From JAJDXW01 sp965214795 (GTDB taxonomy: Bacteria > Pseudomonadota > Gammaproteobacteria > HK1): a stretch of 64,000 bases of DNA. This document shows, in pieces, positions 42,755-54,935 of the stretch. The stretch covers positions 4,402,001-4,466,000 of the forward strand of contig OZ243976.1 in assembly GCA_965214795.1 (NCBI GenBank). Direction: 5' to 3'. Position 1 is the first letter of the stretch. The number at the start of each line of letters is the position of its first letter. The position numbers were made by a program, and so were the translations under genes. Below the pieces are notes generated by a model that made no database searches, was not told the origin of the DNA, and saw only the letters and a list, made by a program, of their open reading frames with translations.

Positions 42755-42758
<4 letters not shown>
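42282..42758 (+). CDS. PD-(D/E)XK-like nuclease, partner of the AAA ATPase
   Basis: This is a 158-residue protein. RCDYLLVAEGG followed by WVVVLELKRGRLHADQVVRQ gives the D-(x)n-ExK spacing of the PD-(D/E)XK nuclease fold. The start RVRCALDSRCLVNSRLSKDG is not recognised. It is coupled to the ATPase by GTGA and to the methylase gene by ATGA, so all three are co-translated. The likely role is DNA cleavage controlled by the ATPase. The nuclease call rests on the motif alone. Confidence 0.65.
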
Positions 42759-45673
<2,915 letters not shown>

Positions 45674-45698
45674 CGTAAGAGAAAACGGAAGAGATGCA

Positions 45699-48600
45699 AT
45701 GGCCGTGAATCACCAGAGCGTGACCGAGGGGTTCCAGATCCTGACCGAAGTTCTCGCGCCCTATGTCGCGCGCGAGCTGCGCGCGCGCTTCGACGACGAG
45801 TGGTGGGACCGGGGCGTTCTCGACGTCCTCTTCGACAACCAGAAGCGGGATCTGCCGGCCGGTGGCGAGGACGACGAGCTGATCCCGACCCTCGATGCCG
45901 CCCGCTGCCTGATCCTGATCGACGTGCAATGGAACGAGCTGTTCCGGCGCAAGCTCGGGCGCGAGCACCGCACCTGGGTCAAGGAGCTGGCGGCAACGCG
46001 CAACAAGTGGGCGCACCGGGGCCTGCTCGACATGGCCGACGAAGATGCCTGGCGGGCGCTCGACACCATGACGCGGCTGGTCGAGCCGATGGATTCGGAG
46101 GCGACCGAGCGGCTGCGCGCGCTCGCCCGCACGGTGCGCTACGGCACCCGGGGGCCGTCGACGACCGCGCGCGGCGCAGACGACGAGCGGGCCGCCGGCC
46201 ATCGCAAGCGAGACCGCGCCGGCGTTCTCGCCGCGGTCCCGCGCCAGGGGCTCAAGCCGTGGCGCGAGGTCGCCCGGCCGCATCCGGACGTCGCCGCCGG
46301 GCGATACCGTCAGGCCGAGTTCGCCGCCGACCTGTCGCAGGTGGCGCGCGGCACGGCGGAGGTCGAATATCAGGATCCGGTCGAATTCTTCGCCCGCACC
46401 TACCTGACCGAAGGCATCCGCGGCCTCCTGCACCAGACCCTGAACCGGATGAGCGGCCGGGGCGGCGAGCCGGTCATCCAGCTCAAGACCGCCTTCGGCG
46501 GTGGCAAGACCCATTCCCTGCTGGCTCTCTACCATCTGCTGCGCGGCCGCGCACCGCTCGACCGGCTGCCGCAGGTCGCCGAACTGCTGCGGGCAGCGGG
46601 CACCGAGCGCCCGCCCCGGGCGCGCGTCGCGGTTGTGGTGGGGACCGCGCTCAACCCCACCCGGGCACGCCGGCCGCCGAACCTCCAGGGCATCGTCATT
46701 CGCACGCTGTGGGGCGAGATCGGGGCCCAGCTCGCCGAGCAGGCGGGCGACAGGAAGCTCTACGACCACGTGCGGGACGCCGACCGCAAGGGCGTGCCGC
46801 CCGGCTCCGACGCACTGCGCGAGCTGTTCGACGCCTGCGGGCCGTGCCTCGTCCTGATCGACGAGCTCGTCGCCTATGCGCGCAAGATCTACGGCGTCCG
46901 CGGACTCCCGGCCGGCGGGTTCGATGCGGTGCAGACCTTCATCCAGGAGCTGACCGAGGCCGTGCGCGCCAGCCGGAACACGGCCCTGGTCGCGACGATC
47001 CCGGAGTCCGACATCGAGATCGGCGGCGATGCGGGCCAGGAGACGCTCGCGCGCATCGAGCACACCTTCGGCCGGATGGAGGCGATCTGGAAGCCGGTCG
47101 GCTCCGAGGAGGGCTTCGAGGTCGTGCGCCGGCGGCTGTTCCTGCCGCTCGACGACACGCCCGCGCGCGACGACGTGTGCGGAGCGTTCAGCGCGCTCTA
47201 CCGCGACGGCGGCGATTTCCCGCCCGAATGCAGGGAAGCCCGTTACCTCGAACGCATGAAAGCCTGCTATCCCATCCATCCCGAGGTCTTCGACCGGCTC
47301 TACGCCGACTGGTCGACGCTGGAGCGGTTCCAGCGCACGCGCGGCGTGCTGCGCCTCATGGCCGCGGTGATCCACGACCTCTGGGTGCGCAACGACGCGA
47401 GCCTGCTGATCATGCCGGGCGCGCTCGGCCTCGACGAGGTGACCGTACGCGAGGAGCTGACGCGCTATCTGCCCGAAGGCTGGACGTCGGTCCTCGAAAG
47501 CGATGTCGACGGGCGAAATTCCGGGCCGTTCCACATCGATCGCGAGAACCCCCGCTTCGGGCAGGCGGTGGCGGCGCGCCGCGTGGCACGGACGATCTTC
47601 CTCGGCAGCGCGCCGCACGTCGTCCAGCAGCAGGTGCGCGGGGTCGAGGACGTGCGCGTGCGCCTCGCCGCGGTACAGCCCGGCGAGCAGGTCTCGGTCT
47701 TCAACGATGCCTTGTCGCAGCTCTCGGAGCGCCTGACCTATCTGTACCGCCAGGATCGCCGCTACTGGTACGACACGCGCCCGAACCTGCGCCGCACGGT
47801 CGAGGAGCGCGCGCAGCAGCTCTCCGAGGAACAGGTCGAGAGCGAGATCGAGCGGCGGGTCCGGGACGCCACGCGCCGGGCACGGGGTGACTTCAAGGGC
47901 GTGCACGCCTGTCCGGCGGCATCGGGCGACGTGGCGGACGAGCGGGAGGCCCGGCTCGTCGTGCTGCGGCCGAACGCGACGCACAAGGGCAACGACCACG
48001 GGAGCGCGGCACTGAAAGCCGCGGGCGACCTCCTCGCCAACCGCGGCGGCGCCCCGCGCCAGCACCGCAACGCGCTCGTCTTCCTGGCCGCCGACCGCGA
48101 GGCGATGGAAGGCCTGAGGCAGGAAGTCCGGCGCTGTCTCGCGTGGCAGTCGGTAGTCCGCGACCACGAGGCGCTGAACCTCGACGCGCACCAGCGGCGC
48201 GAGGCGGCGGACGGCGAAAAGGCGAGCGGCGAGAACGTCCGGATCCGGTTCGACGAGGCTTGGCGCTGGCTGCTCGTGCCGACCCAGCCGGTCGTGGACG
48301 GTGCGGTGGACCCTCTCGAATGGGAGGTTGTCCAGGCGGCCGGAAACGGCGATTCCATCGCTGACCGCGCCTCGCGGCGCATGCGGGCAAGCGAGCACCT
48401 GATCGCCGGATGGTCGCCGGCGCTGCTCAAGATGGAGCTCGACCGCTGGTTCTGGAAGGACCGGGACCACGTGCCGGTGGAGACGGTGTGGGACGCGCTC
48501 TCCGCCTACTGCTATCTGCCGCGGCTGCGCGATCGGGTGGTTCTCGTCGAAGCGATCCGGGAGGGCGTCGCGAGCGGCGACTACTTCGGCTATGCGACCA

Positions 48601-49076
48601 GCGTCTCGGCGGACGGACGCTACGAGGGGCTGAAGCTCGGCGAGCCGGGCGCGGCGATCCACGTCGATGCGGCGAGCGTGCTGGTGAAGCCCGAAGCGGC
48701 GCGGGTACAGATCGAGGCGGAGCCCCCGAAAGGCGAACCGCCCGGGCGGCCCTGGTCGCCCGGACCGCCCGGGTCGGCACCCGGCAACGAGACCGGCAGA
48801 CCTCCCGTGACGGGCGTTGCCGACGCCGGCGATGCACCGCCGCCGCGCCGCTTCTTCGGCACCGTCGAGCTCGACCCGGATCGGGCCGGCCGCGACATGG
48901 GGCAGGTGGCGGAAGAGGTCCTGCAGCATCTGACGACGCTGCGCGGAGGCCAGGTCAAGGTGACGGTCGAGATCGCGGCCGAGGTGGCGGAAGGCGTCTC
49001 CGAGGACGCGCGGCGCGTGATCGACGAGAACTGCCGCACCCTGGGTTTCACCTCCCACGGGTTCGAAGAGTCATGA
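45699..49076 (+). CDS. Hma ATPase: Swt1-type HEPN plus DUF499 AAA ATPase
   Basis: This is a 1125-residue protein. Residues about 1-130 form a Swt1-like HEPN domain with R101 to H106 in RNKWAH, the RX4H motif of HEPN RNases. The DUF499 ATPase follows, with Walker A AFGGGKTHSLLALYHLL from 265 and Walker B-like CLVLIDELVAYARK. A Pro/Gly-rich linker near residue 1010-1050 precedes the conserved C-terminus (GRDMGQVAEEVLQHLTTLRG). ATG 45699 has GGAAGAG upstream and replaces the longer frame. It is the third Hma component. Its last about 185 codons are duplicated at 52525-53101. Confidence 0.88.
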   Translation: MAVNHQSVTEGFQILTEVLAPYVARELRARFDDEWWDRGVLDVLFDNQKRDLPAGGEDDELIPTLDAARCLILIDVQWNELFRRKLGREHRTWVKELAATRNKWAHRGLLDMADEDAWRALDTMTRLVEPMDSEATERLRALARTVRYGTRGPSTTARGADDERAAGHRKRDRAGVLAAVPRQGLKPWREVARPHPDVAAGRYRQAEFAADLSQVARGTAEVEYQDPVEFFARTYLTEGIRGLLHQTLNRMSGRGGEPVIQLKTAFGGGKTHSLLALYHLLRGRAPLDRLPQVAELLRAAGTERPPRARVAVVVGTALNPTRARRPPNLQGIVIRTLWGEIGAQLAEQAGDRKLYDHVRDADRKGVPPGSDALRELFDACGPCLVLIDELVAYARKIYGVRGLPAGGFDAVQTFIQELTEAVRASRNTALVATIPESDIEIGGDAGQETLARIEHTFGRMEAIWKPVGSEEGFEVVRRRLFLPLDDTPARDDVCGAFSALYRDGGDFPPECREARYLERMKACYPIHPEVFDRLYADWSTLERFQRTRGVLRLMAAVIHDLWVRNDASLLIMPGALGLDEVTVREELTRYLPEGWTSVLESDVDGRNSGPFHIDRENPRFGQAVAARRVARTIFLGSAPHVVQQQVRGVEDVRVRLAAVQPGEQVSVFNDALSQLSERLTYLYRQDRRYWYDTRPNLRRTVEERAQQLSEEQVESEIERRVRDATRRARGDFKGVHACPAASGDVADEREARLVVLRPNATHKGNDHGSAALKAAGDLLANRGGAPRQHRNALVFLAADREAMEGLRQEVRRCLAWQSVVRDHEALNLDAHQRREAADGEKASGENVRIRFDEAWRWLLVPTQPVVDGAVDPLEWEVVQAAGNGDSIADRASRRMRASEHLIAGWSPALLKMELDRWFWKDRDHVPVETVWDALSAYCYLPRLRDRVVLVEAIREGVASGDYFGYATSVSADGRYEGLKLGEPGAAIHVDAASVLVKPEAARVQIEAEPPKGEPPGRPWSPGPPGSAPGNETGRPPVTGVADAGDAPPPRRFFGTVELDPDRAGRDMGQVAEEVLQHLTTLRGGQVKVTVEIAAEVAEGVSEDARRVIDENCRTLGFTSHGFEES

Positions 49077-49093
49077 GGCGTCGGCGCCTGTCC
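48521..49093 (+). repeat. Duplicated junction 2, left copy
   Basis: The DUF499 3' end plus about 17 bp past the stop recurs at 52525-53117 in direct orientation. This copy belongs to the intact gene. The pair encloses the AAA+/subtilisin module. The copies differ by substitutions and by small in-frame indels in the Pro/Gly linker. Confidence 0.87.
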
Positions 49094-49164
49094 GCCCGGA
49101 CCGCATCACAAGAATGGAAAACACCGCAAAATGCAGGAACGAGACATGCGAAGGAGATGAGACG

Positions 49165-50160
49165 ATGGCATCGGGGAAGCTACTCAGACAGTTGATAAAG
49201 ACAGGCGCCGAAGGTAACCATGACGCCTTCCATCAGGTTTCGAAGGAAGTCATTCGAGAGGAGCGTGCGAAACATCATTATCTTCTCGCCAACGACCTTG
49301 AGAAAATTCTCTATGGCCGCACAAAATCATCGAACGCACGACCGTTTCCGCTTGGCGACAAGGTTCCCGCGGACCGAGAACGCAATCTGCCTCTGCTTCA
49401 GGTAAAGGAGCCGTTCAAGCGTCTCGAAGACGTCGTCCTCTCCGACGAAAACAGCTCATTGATCAACGAAATCCTGCAAGAACACCACTGCTCCGACCTG
49501 CTCAAGAGCAACGGTCTGTATCCAGCAGACAAGTTGCTGCTCTGCGGCCCCCCTGGATGCGGAAAAACCCTGACCGCCGAGGTACTGGCCAGCGAGCTGG
49601 CACTCCCGCTGACCGTGGTTCGCATCGACAGTGTTATTTCGTCCTATCTCGGCGAGACGGCCGCCAATCTTCGACAAGTATTCGACTTCATCTCCTCTAT
49701 TCCGATGGTCGTTCTGTTCGACGAATTCGATGCTCTGGGAAAAGAGCGCGCCGACAGGGCGGACCACGGCGAATTGAAGCGGGTCGTCAATGCATTCCTG
49801 CAGATGATTGACGACTACGAAGGCAGGAGTCTGCTGGTCGCCGCTACCAACCATGAAAGCATCCTCGATTCGGCGGTTTGGCGCAGATTCGATGAAGTCC
49901 TCACATTGGAACTCCCCAACCTGGAACAGCTAAAGCGTCTCTTGCAGGTAAAGCTACGGGGGTTGCGCCGAGAGTTCGAGGTCGACGATGCCCGCATTGT
50001 CGGTCTGTTCAAGGGAATGGCGCATGCCGACGTCGAGCGCGTGTTGCGTCGTGCTGCGAAGGACATGGTTCTCTCCGGAAAGGAGTTTCTGAGCGGACGT
50101 CACTTGCAGGCTGCGATACGACGGGAAGACGCGCGAAGGGCGCGAGCGCAACGGGACTGA
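49165..50160 (+). CDS. AAA+ ATPase paired with a subtilisin-like protease
   Basis: This 331-residue classic AAA+ protein has Walker A GPPGCGKT at 128-135, pore/ISS-like VISSYLGETAANLRQVF and Walker B MVVLFDEFDALGKER. Sensor 1 is LLVAATNHESILDSAVWRRFD, with Arg fingers. It resembles FtsH/VPS4-type ATPases without a membrane segment. ATG 49165 follows AAGGAGATGAGACG. The S8 protease gene begins 6 bp downstream. It probably unfolds or senses a substrate for that protease. G+C is visibly lower than in DUF499 before it. Confidence 0.85.
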   Translation: MASGKLLRQLIKTGAEGNHDAFHQVSKEVIREERAKHHYLLANDLEKILYGRTKSSNARPFPLGDKVPADRERNLPLLQVKEPFKRLEDVVLSDENSSLINEILQEHHCSDLLKSNGLYPADKLLLCGPPGCGKTLTAEVLASELALPLTVVRIDSVISSYLGETAANLRQVFDFISSIPMVVLFDEFDALGKERADRADHGELKRVVNAFLQMIDDYEGRSLLVAATNHESILDSAVWRRFDEVLTLELPNLEQLKRLLQVKLRGLRREFEVDDARIVGLFKGMAHADVERVLRRAAKDMVLSGKEFLSGRHLQAAIRREDARRARAQRD

Positions 50161-50166
50161 TGGCCC

Positions 50167-52512
50167 ATGCCAGACGAATCCTTTCCTCATCTGCCTCTTC
50201 AGCGAGAAGAGCCGGTTACGTCCAAGAGATCAGGTGGACGACGAATGCCCCATGCTCCGGACGATCCTGCTGGTCATGGCCGGACTCTTCGTCAGCGCCT
50301 GGAGACCGCCAAAACCGAGGCAGCCACTGACATCGGCGGATTCGACGATCGCCCACTTTTCCGGTTCACCGTAGAGAGGGGATTCGAGCCGGAAGCCCTT
50401 TTGAAGATCTCCAACGACATCGAAATCGTGAGCCAGGAGGGGGACGACGTCGTCGTTGCATTCGTCAGCACGGCGGCTCTCGAGTCGTTCGAGGCTCGGC
50501 TCGCGTCTCTTGCCGGTGGCGATCGGATTCAATACAAGGAAGTGCTCTATGCACTTCAGGGCATCGACGGCTGGAGCACGGATGATCGGACCGGTTGGGC
50601 ATTGCAGCGGGAAGGGTTGCCTGCAGACTCGCCCTTTGCTTTGGACGTCGAACTTTGGCCATTGGAAGACCAGTCTCGGGAACGGACGAGATTGTGGAAA
50701 GCGTTCGAGAGTTGGTTGACCGATGAAGCCATGGATGTAATTGACAGCGTGAAACATGAAGGGCTGTCGCTCTACAGGGTACGCTGTGATCGTGCACAGG
50801 CGCATCGTCTGCTGCATCACAGGGACATTCGAACGGTTGACTTGCCTCCGAAATACGGACTCGAACTAGGCCTTGTATACACGGACATCGAGACTCTTCC
50901 GACGATCGAACCTCCCCCGGAGAACGCTCCCGGGCTCGGCATCCTCGATAGTGACCTGACAACGGGGCATCCTCTATTGGCCCCAGCAGTCGGTGATGCG
51001 GCAAGCTTCCTGCCTGGCAAGGGCCCTGAAGACGAACACGGACATGGCACTTTGGTCGCGGGGCTCGCCCTCTACGGTGACCTCGGGACTACACTCCAAG
51101 ATGGAAATCTCGAGCCTCGACTTCGCCTTTTCAGCGGCCGGATCCTGGACGAGAACAACCAGAACGAAACCGGCTTCGTCGAGAACCAGATTCGCGAGGC
51201 AGTTCGCTACTTCAACGGCGAATACGGTTGCCGCATTTTCAACCTGTCATTCGGTGATCGAAACAAGCCCTACCTGGGAAAACACGTCAAAGGCCTGTCA
51301 TACACGCTCGACGTGTTGTCTCGAGAGCTCGACGTCCTATTCATCGTCTCGGCAGGCAACGTCTCGGGGGCCCAGCTTGATGGCGATGCCTGGCGCAATC
51401 GGTATCCCCACTATCTCACCGAAACCGATTGGGCGATCGTCGAGCCAGCACCGTCGATCAACTCATTGACCGTCGGGAGTCTTGCGCGGTACGACCAAAC
51501 GACCAACAGCCAGCGGTATTCCGGAGACCTGGCCGAGGTCCCCATTGCCCGACGCGGTCAGCCTTCTCCTTTCTCCCGTCACGGTCACTCGGTCGGAGGA
51601 GCCATCAAACCCGAGCTCCTCGCGTACGGTGGAAACTGGGCAGTGAATACCCGCGCCGGCGCCAATATGCTGGTCCCCAACAGTGGGCTTGGTGAGCTCT
51701 CGACGTACCGGGGATTCGCCATGGCGCGCCTGTTCGCCGATGAAAGTGGTACGAGCATGGCAGCACCACACGTCGCCCACCTTGCAGCGGGATTGCTCGC
51801 AGAGTATCCGGAAGCCGATACGAATCTGATCCGTGCCCTTCTCGTCGCACACGCGGAGGTGCCGGAAGCCAGCATCGAATTGTTCCCCGACCCGGAGGCC
51901 CGCAGGCAGGTCTGCGGCTATGGGCAAACGAGCATGGATGCGCTTTTCCGCTCGCTCGAGAACTCCGTGACACTCGTGGCGACCGATCGTATCGCCAACA
52001 AGCGCCACCATTTCTACGAGATTCCGGTTCCGGACGATTTCGTTGGCAAGGGTCGCCGATCACGCGACATCGCGGTCGCGATGGCGCATACGCCTTTCGT
52101 TCGTTCTACCCGTATTGCCTACAAGGCGACGCGCATGGACTTTCGCGTGGTCCCTGCGGACGACATCGATCACACCGCGACAGTCTTCAACCGCGCGACG
52201 GATCGGGACGAGTACGAGCGGCTCGCCGAGCTACCGAGAGCAAGTGTGGGTCCACAAACGAGGGACAAGGGCACCGTACAGGCATCAACCTGGCGATTCA
52301 CGCAGTTCAACAAGCGGTCCACGCTCCGCAACAAGCGTCTGTTCGTCGTCGTGACCCGTAACGACTCTCCGTGGGGCGAACCTTGCAGTGCCGCAGAAGA
52401 ACCGTATGCGTTGGTCGTCTGCCTGCGTGATCACGAGAACGAGGAGGCTCGGTTGTATACCGAGCTTCGCAACCGTCTACGGGCTCGCGCTGGAGCGCGG
52501 GCCCGTGCCTGA
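50167..52512 (+). CDS. Subtilisin-like (S8) serine protease, defence-associated
   Basis: This is a 781-residue protein with no signal peptide. An N-terminal about 250-residue region of unknown fold is followed by an S8 catalytic domain with D261 (GILDSDLTTGHPLL), H293 (EHGHGTLVAGLALYG) and S530 (DESGTSMAAPHVAHL). NLSFGDRNKP and IVSAGNVSG lie between, the latter supplying the oxyanion Asn. About 200 C-terminal residues are unassigned. A cytoplasmic subtilisin next to an AAA+ ATPase is a recurring defence-island pair, where proteolysis may activate a partner or kill the cell. Its stop lies 12 bp before the duplicated DUF499 end. Confidence 0.88.
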   Translation: MPDESFPHLPLQREEPVTSKRSGGRRMPHAPDDPAGHGRTLRQRLETAKTEAATDIGGFDDRPLFRFTVERGFEPEALLKISNDIEIVSQEGDDVVVAFVSTAALESFEARLASLAGGDRIQYKEVLYALQGIDGWSTDDRTGWALQREGLPADSPFALDVELWPLEDQSRERTRLWKAFESWLTDEAMDVIDSVKHEGLSLYRVRCDRAQAHRLLHHRDIRTVDLPPKYGLELGLVYTDIETLPTIEPPPENAPGLGILDSDLTTGHPLLAPAVGDAASFLPGKGPEDEHGHGTLVAGLALYGDLGTTLQDGNLEPRLRLFSGRILDENNQNETGFVENQIREAVRYFNGEYGCRIFNLSFGDRNKPYLGKHVKGLSYTLDVLSRELDVLFIVSAGNVSGAQLDGDAWRNRYPHYLTETDWAIVEPAPSINSLTVGSLARYDQTTNSQRYSGDLAEVPIARRGQPSPFSRHGHSVGGAIKPELLAYGGNWAVNTRAGANMLVPNSGLGELSTYRGFAMARLFADESGTSMAAPHVAHLAAGLLAEYPEADTNLIRALLVAHAEVPEASIELFPDPEARRQVCGYGQTSMDALFRSLENSVTLVATDRIANKRHHFYEIPVPDDFVGKGRRSRDIAVAMAHTPFVRSTRIAYKATRMDFRVVPADDIDHTATVFNRATDRDEYERLAELPRASVGPQTRDKGTVQASTWRFTQFNKRSTLRNKRLFVVVTRNDSPWGEPCSAAEEPYALVVCLRDHENEEARLYTELRNRLRARAGARARA

Positions 52513-52524
52513 CTCATCCGCTGC

Positions 52525-53117
52525 GCGGCTGCACGATCGGATGGTTCTGGTCGAAGCGGTCCGGGAGGGCGTCGCGAGCGGCGACTACTTCGGCTATGCG
52601 ACCAGCGTCTCGGCGGACGGGCGCTACGAGGGATTGAAGCTCGGCGAGCCGGGCGCGGCGATCCACGTCGATGCGGCGAGCGTGCTGGTAAAGCCCGAAG
52701 CGGCACTGGCCCAGATCGAGGCGGAGCGCCCGAAGCCCGAACCGCCCGGGCGGCCCGGGTCGCCCTGGTCACCCTATCCGCCCGGGTCGGCACCCGGCGG
52801 CGAGACCGGCAGACCTCCCGCGATGGGCGTTGCCGACGCCGGCGATGCACCGCCGCCGCCGCGCCGGCCGCGCCGCTTCTTCGGCGCCGTCGAGCTCGAC
52901 CCGGATCGGGCCGGCCGCGACATGGGGCAGGTGGCGGAAGAGGTCCTGCAGCATCTGACGACGCTGCGCGGAGGCCAGGTCAAGGTGACGGTCGAGATCG
53001 CGGCCGAGGTGGCGGAAGGCGTCTCCGATGACGCGCGGCGCGTGATCGACGAGAACTGCCGCACCCTGGGTTTCACCTCCCACGGGTTCGAGGAGTCGTG
53101 AGGCGTCGGCGGCTCCC
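52525..53117 (+). repeat. Duplicated junction 2, right copy
   Basis: This is the direct repeat of 48521-49093. It begins at GCGGCTGC, inside what was a DUF499 codon, and runs through GTGAGGCGTCGGCG past the stop. It is slightly longer than the left copy because of extra Pro/Arg codons. Beyond it the sequence returns to genome-like G+C and REP-bearing DNA, so it marks the right edge of the island. Confidence 0.87.
52541..53101 (+). pseudogene. Remnant of the DUF499 ATPase C-terminus
   Basis: The frame is open from ATG 52541 and reads VLVEAVREGVASGDYFGYAT, then GRDMGQVAEEVLQHLTTLRG, ending GFEES. This is nearly identical to the end of the intact DUF499 protein. HEPN and Walker motifs are missing. 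It could be translated as a 186-residue orphan domain, but is most simply a recombination leftover. Confidence 0.88.
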
Positions 53118-53735
53118 TTCACGCATGTTCGGGATCGGAAAGGCGCAGGGGTTGAATTTCGAGCCCGAGACTGCGGCAACTGCCGTACCCGTTGCCATAC
53201 TTCCCTGGGTCATCCCACGCTACGGTTCCGGATGGAAACAAGGGGCCGGGATGGCGCTCGCCGCGCGCGACCGGGCCGACCGGCTGCATCCACGCGGCCC
53301 GCAGGACCCCCCGAGGGCACGAATGAGGGCGCTCCCGCCGCCCCGGTGCGGATGAGCGGCCAGCGTGGGATAGTCCTGCCATACTTCCGTAGCCATACCT
53401 CCGTAGGGGATTGGACCGGGCTCGATGCGATTTGGCGCCCGGCGCGATCCGGCGCTACCATCCGGGCCGAAGCGTCCGGTCCGGCGCGGGGTGAGGACCC
53501 TCCTCTCGGCCGGGAACGATCACCAGGGGGGACCGTGCACAGACCCGGACCGGCTCAAGCCGCGGCTTTCAGCCCGCCCCCACCGTCATCCAGGCGACGG
53601 GGCGGGCGCGGGCGGGTCGCCCCGGCCCGGCGGACGATCGAGGCCCGGGTCTTCGCCGGCGGCACGCGCCGCCCGCCCGGGAGCACTTCGCGGGCGGCGG
53701 TGCATCAAACATCATGGCAGGAGAGACCGAAGACG
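53118..53735. other. 618-bp spacer between the island and the core transporter operon
   Basis: No gene is recognised. The only pattern seen is a short imperfect tandem (CCATACTTCCGTAG, CCATACCTCCGTAG) at 53381-53408; CCATACTTCC also occurs near 53198. The long open frame running into the next gene has unnatural composition. The region includes the promoter side of the transporter operon. Confidence 0.45.
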
Positions 53736-54788
53736 ATGAACCAGCAAATGAAGAGACGGACGTTCCTCAAGGGCGTGGCGGGGACGGCGGCCGCGTCCAC
53801 CCTCGGGTTTCCCTACATCTCCGCCCGGGGCGCGGATACCCTCGTCGTCAACTCCTACGGGGGCAGCTTCGAGAAGTTCATGCGCTCGGAAATCGTGCCG
53901 CCCTTCGAGGAGAAGACGGGGATCAAGCTCACCCTCGACATCAACCTCGGCAAGGGCTGGCTCGCCAACCTGCGCGCGGCGGGGACGGAGAACCCGCCCT
54001 ACGACGTGCTGATGACCAATGAGACCTGGGCCTCCATCGAACGCGAGGAAGGCTTCTTCGAGCAGATTCCGGACGGGGCGATTCCGAACATGGAGGACCT
54101 CTGGCCGATCGCCAGGCTCCCGGACAACTGGGGGGTGATCGGGACCCTCTCGCCGCTCGGTCTCGCCTATCGCACCGATCGCGTGGAGAATCCCCCCGAA
54201 GCATGGGAGGACCTCTGGACCCGGGAGGAGTTCCGAGGCCGGACGGGCATGTACACGATCACCAACTCGGCCGGGTACATGTTCGTGCTCATGACCGCCC
54301 GCAGCTTCTTCGGGTCCGAGTACGAGGTCGACAAGGCCGTCGACAAGATCAAGGAGCTGCGGCCGTTCAACCAGGTCGACTTCGGGGGCACGATGGAGAC
54401 GGTGCTCAATCGGGGCGAGGTCATCGTTGCGCCGCTCGACTTCGCGTCGACCGCCCGGCTCAAGGTCAAGGGGTCGAAGCTCGACATCGCCGCCCCGCGC
54501 GAAGGAATGTTCATGTGGGAGCAGGTCTTCAACGTGCTCAAGGGCTCGAAGAAGAAGGAGCTCGGCTACCAGTGGATCGACTACATCCTCTCGCCGGAGA
54601 TCCAGCAGAAATGGGTTCGGAACTACTACTGGTCGCCGGTCAACAGGAACGTCGAGGTGGCCGGGGACCTCAAGGAGCTCGTTCCCATCCACGGGGAGAA
54701 GATGAACCAGATCGTGCTCTGGGACTGGAAGACCGCGAACCGGAATCGGGATCACGTCATCGAGCGCTGGAACAAGGAGATGCGCTGA
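53736..54788 (+). CDS. Polyamine/opine-type ABC substrate-binding protein with Tat signal
   Basis: This is a 350-residue protein. Twin-arginine signal KRRTFLKGVAGTAAASTLGF is exported folded and cleaved near ISARGA. The PotD-like core TLVVNSYGGSFEKFMRSEIV and PPFEEKTGIKLTL follows. ATG 53736 has AGGAGAG upstream; the frame is open further 5' but is not protein-like. It heads an SBP-ATPase-permease-permease operon of the spermidine/putrescine-iron-opine class. The ligand is not identifiable; Tat export hints at a bound cofactor or strict folding. Confidence 0.9.
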   Translation: MNQQMKRRTFLKGVAGTAAASTLGFPYISARGADTLVVNSYGGSFEKFMRSEIVPPFEEKTGIKLTLDINLGKGWLANLRAAGTENPPYDVLMTNETWASIEREEGFFEQIPDGAIPNMEDLWPIARLPDNWGVIGTLSPLGLAYRTDRVENPPEAWEDLWTREEFRGRTGMYTITNSAGYMFVLMTARSFFGSEYEVDKAVDKIKELRPFNQVDFGGTMETVLNRGEVIVAPLDFASTARLKVKGSKLDIAAPREGMFMWEQVFNVLKGSKKKELGYQWIDYILSPEIQQKWVRNYYWSPVNRNVEVAGDLKELVPIHGEKMNQIVLWDWKTANRNRDHVIERWNKEMR

Positions 54789-54935
54789 TCGCTTCTTGCG
54801 CTCTCGCGGTACGCCGCCGGGTCGGCGGCGGCATGTCGTCCGGGTCTCCCCGCCGCGCCGGCGGGGAGATCACCGCCCCTCCGCTCCGGCCGCCGCCGCC
54901 CCCGCCGTGGCGGCGACGGCCATCGGCGTGAGACC

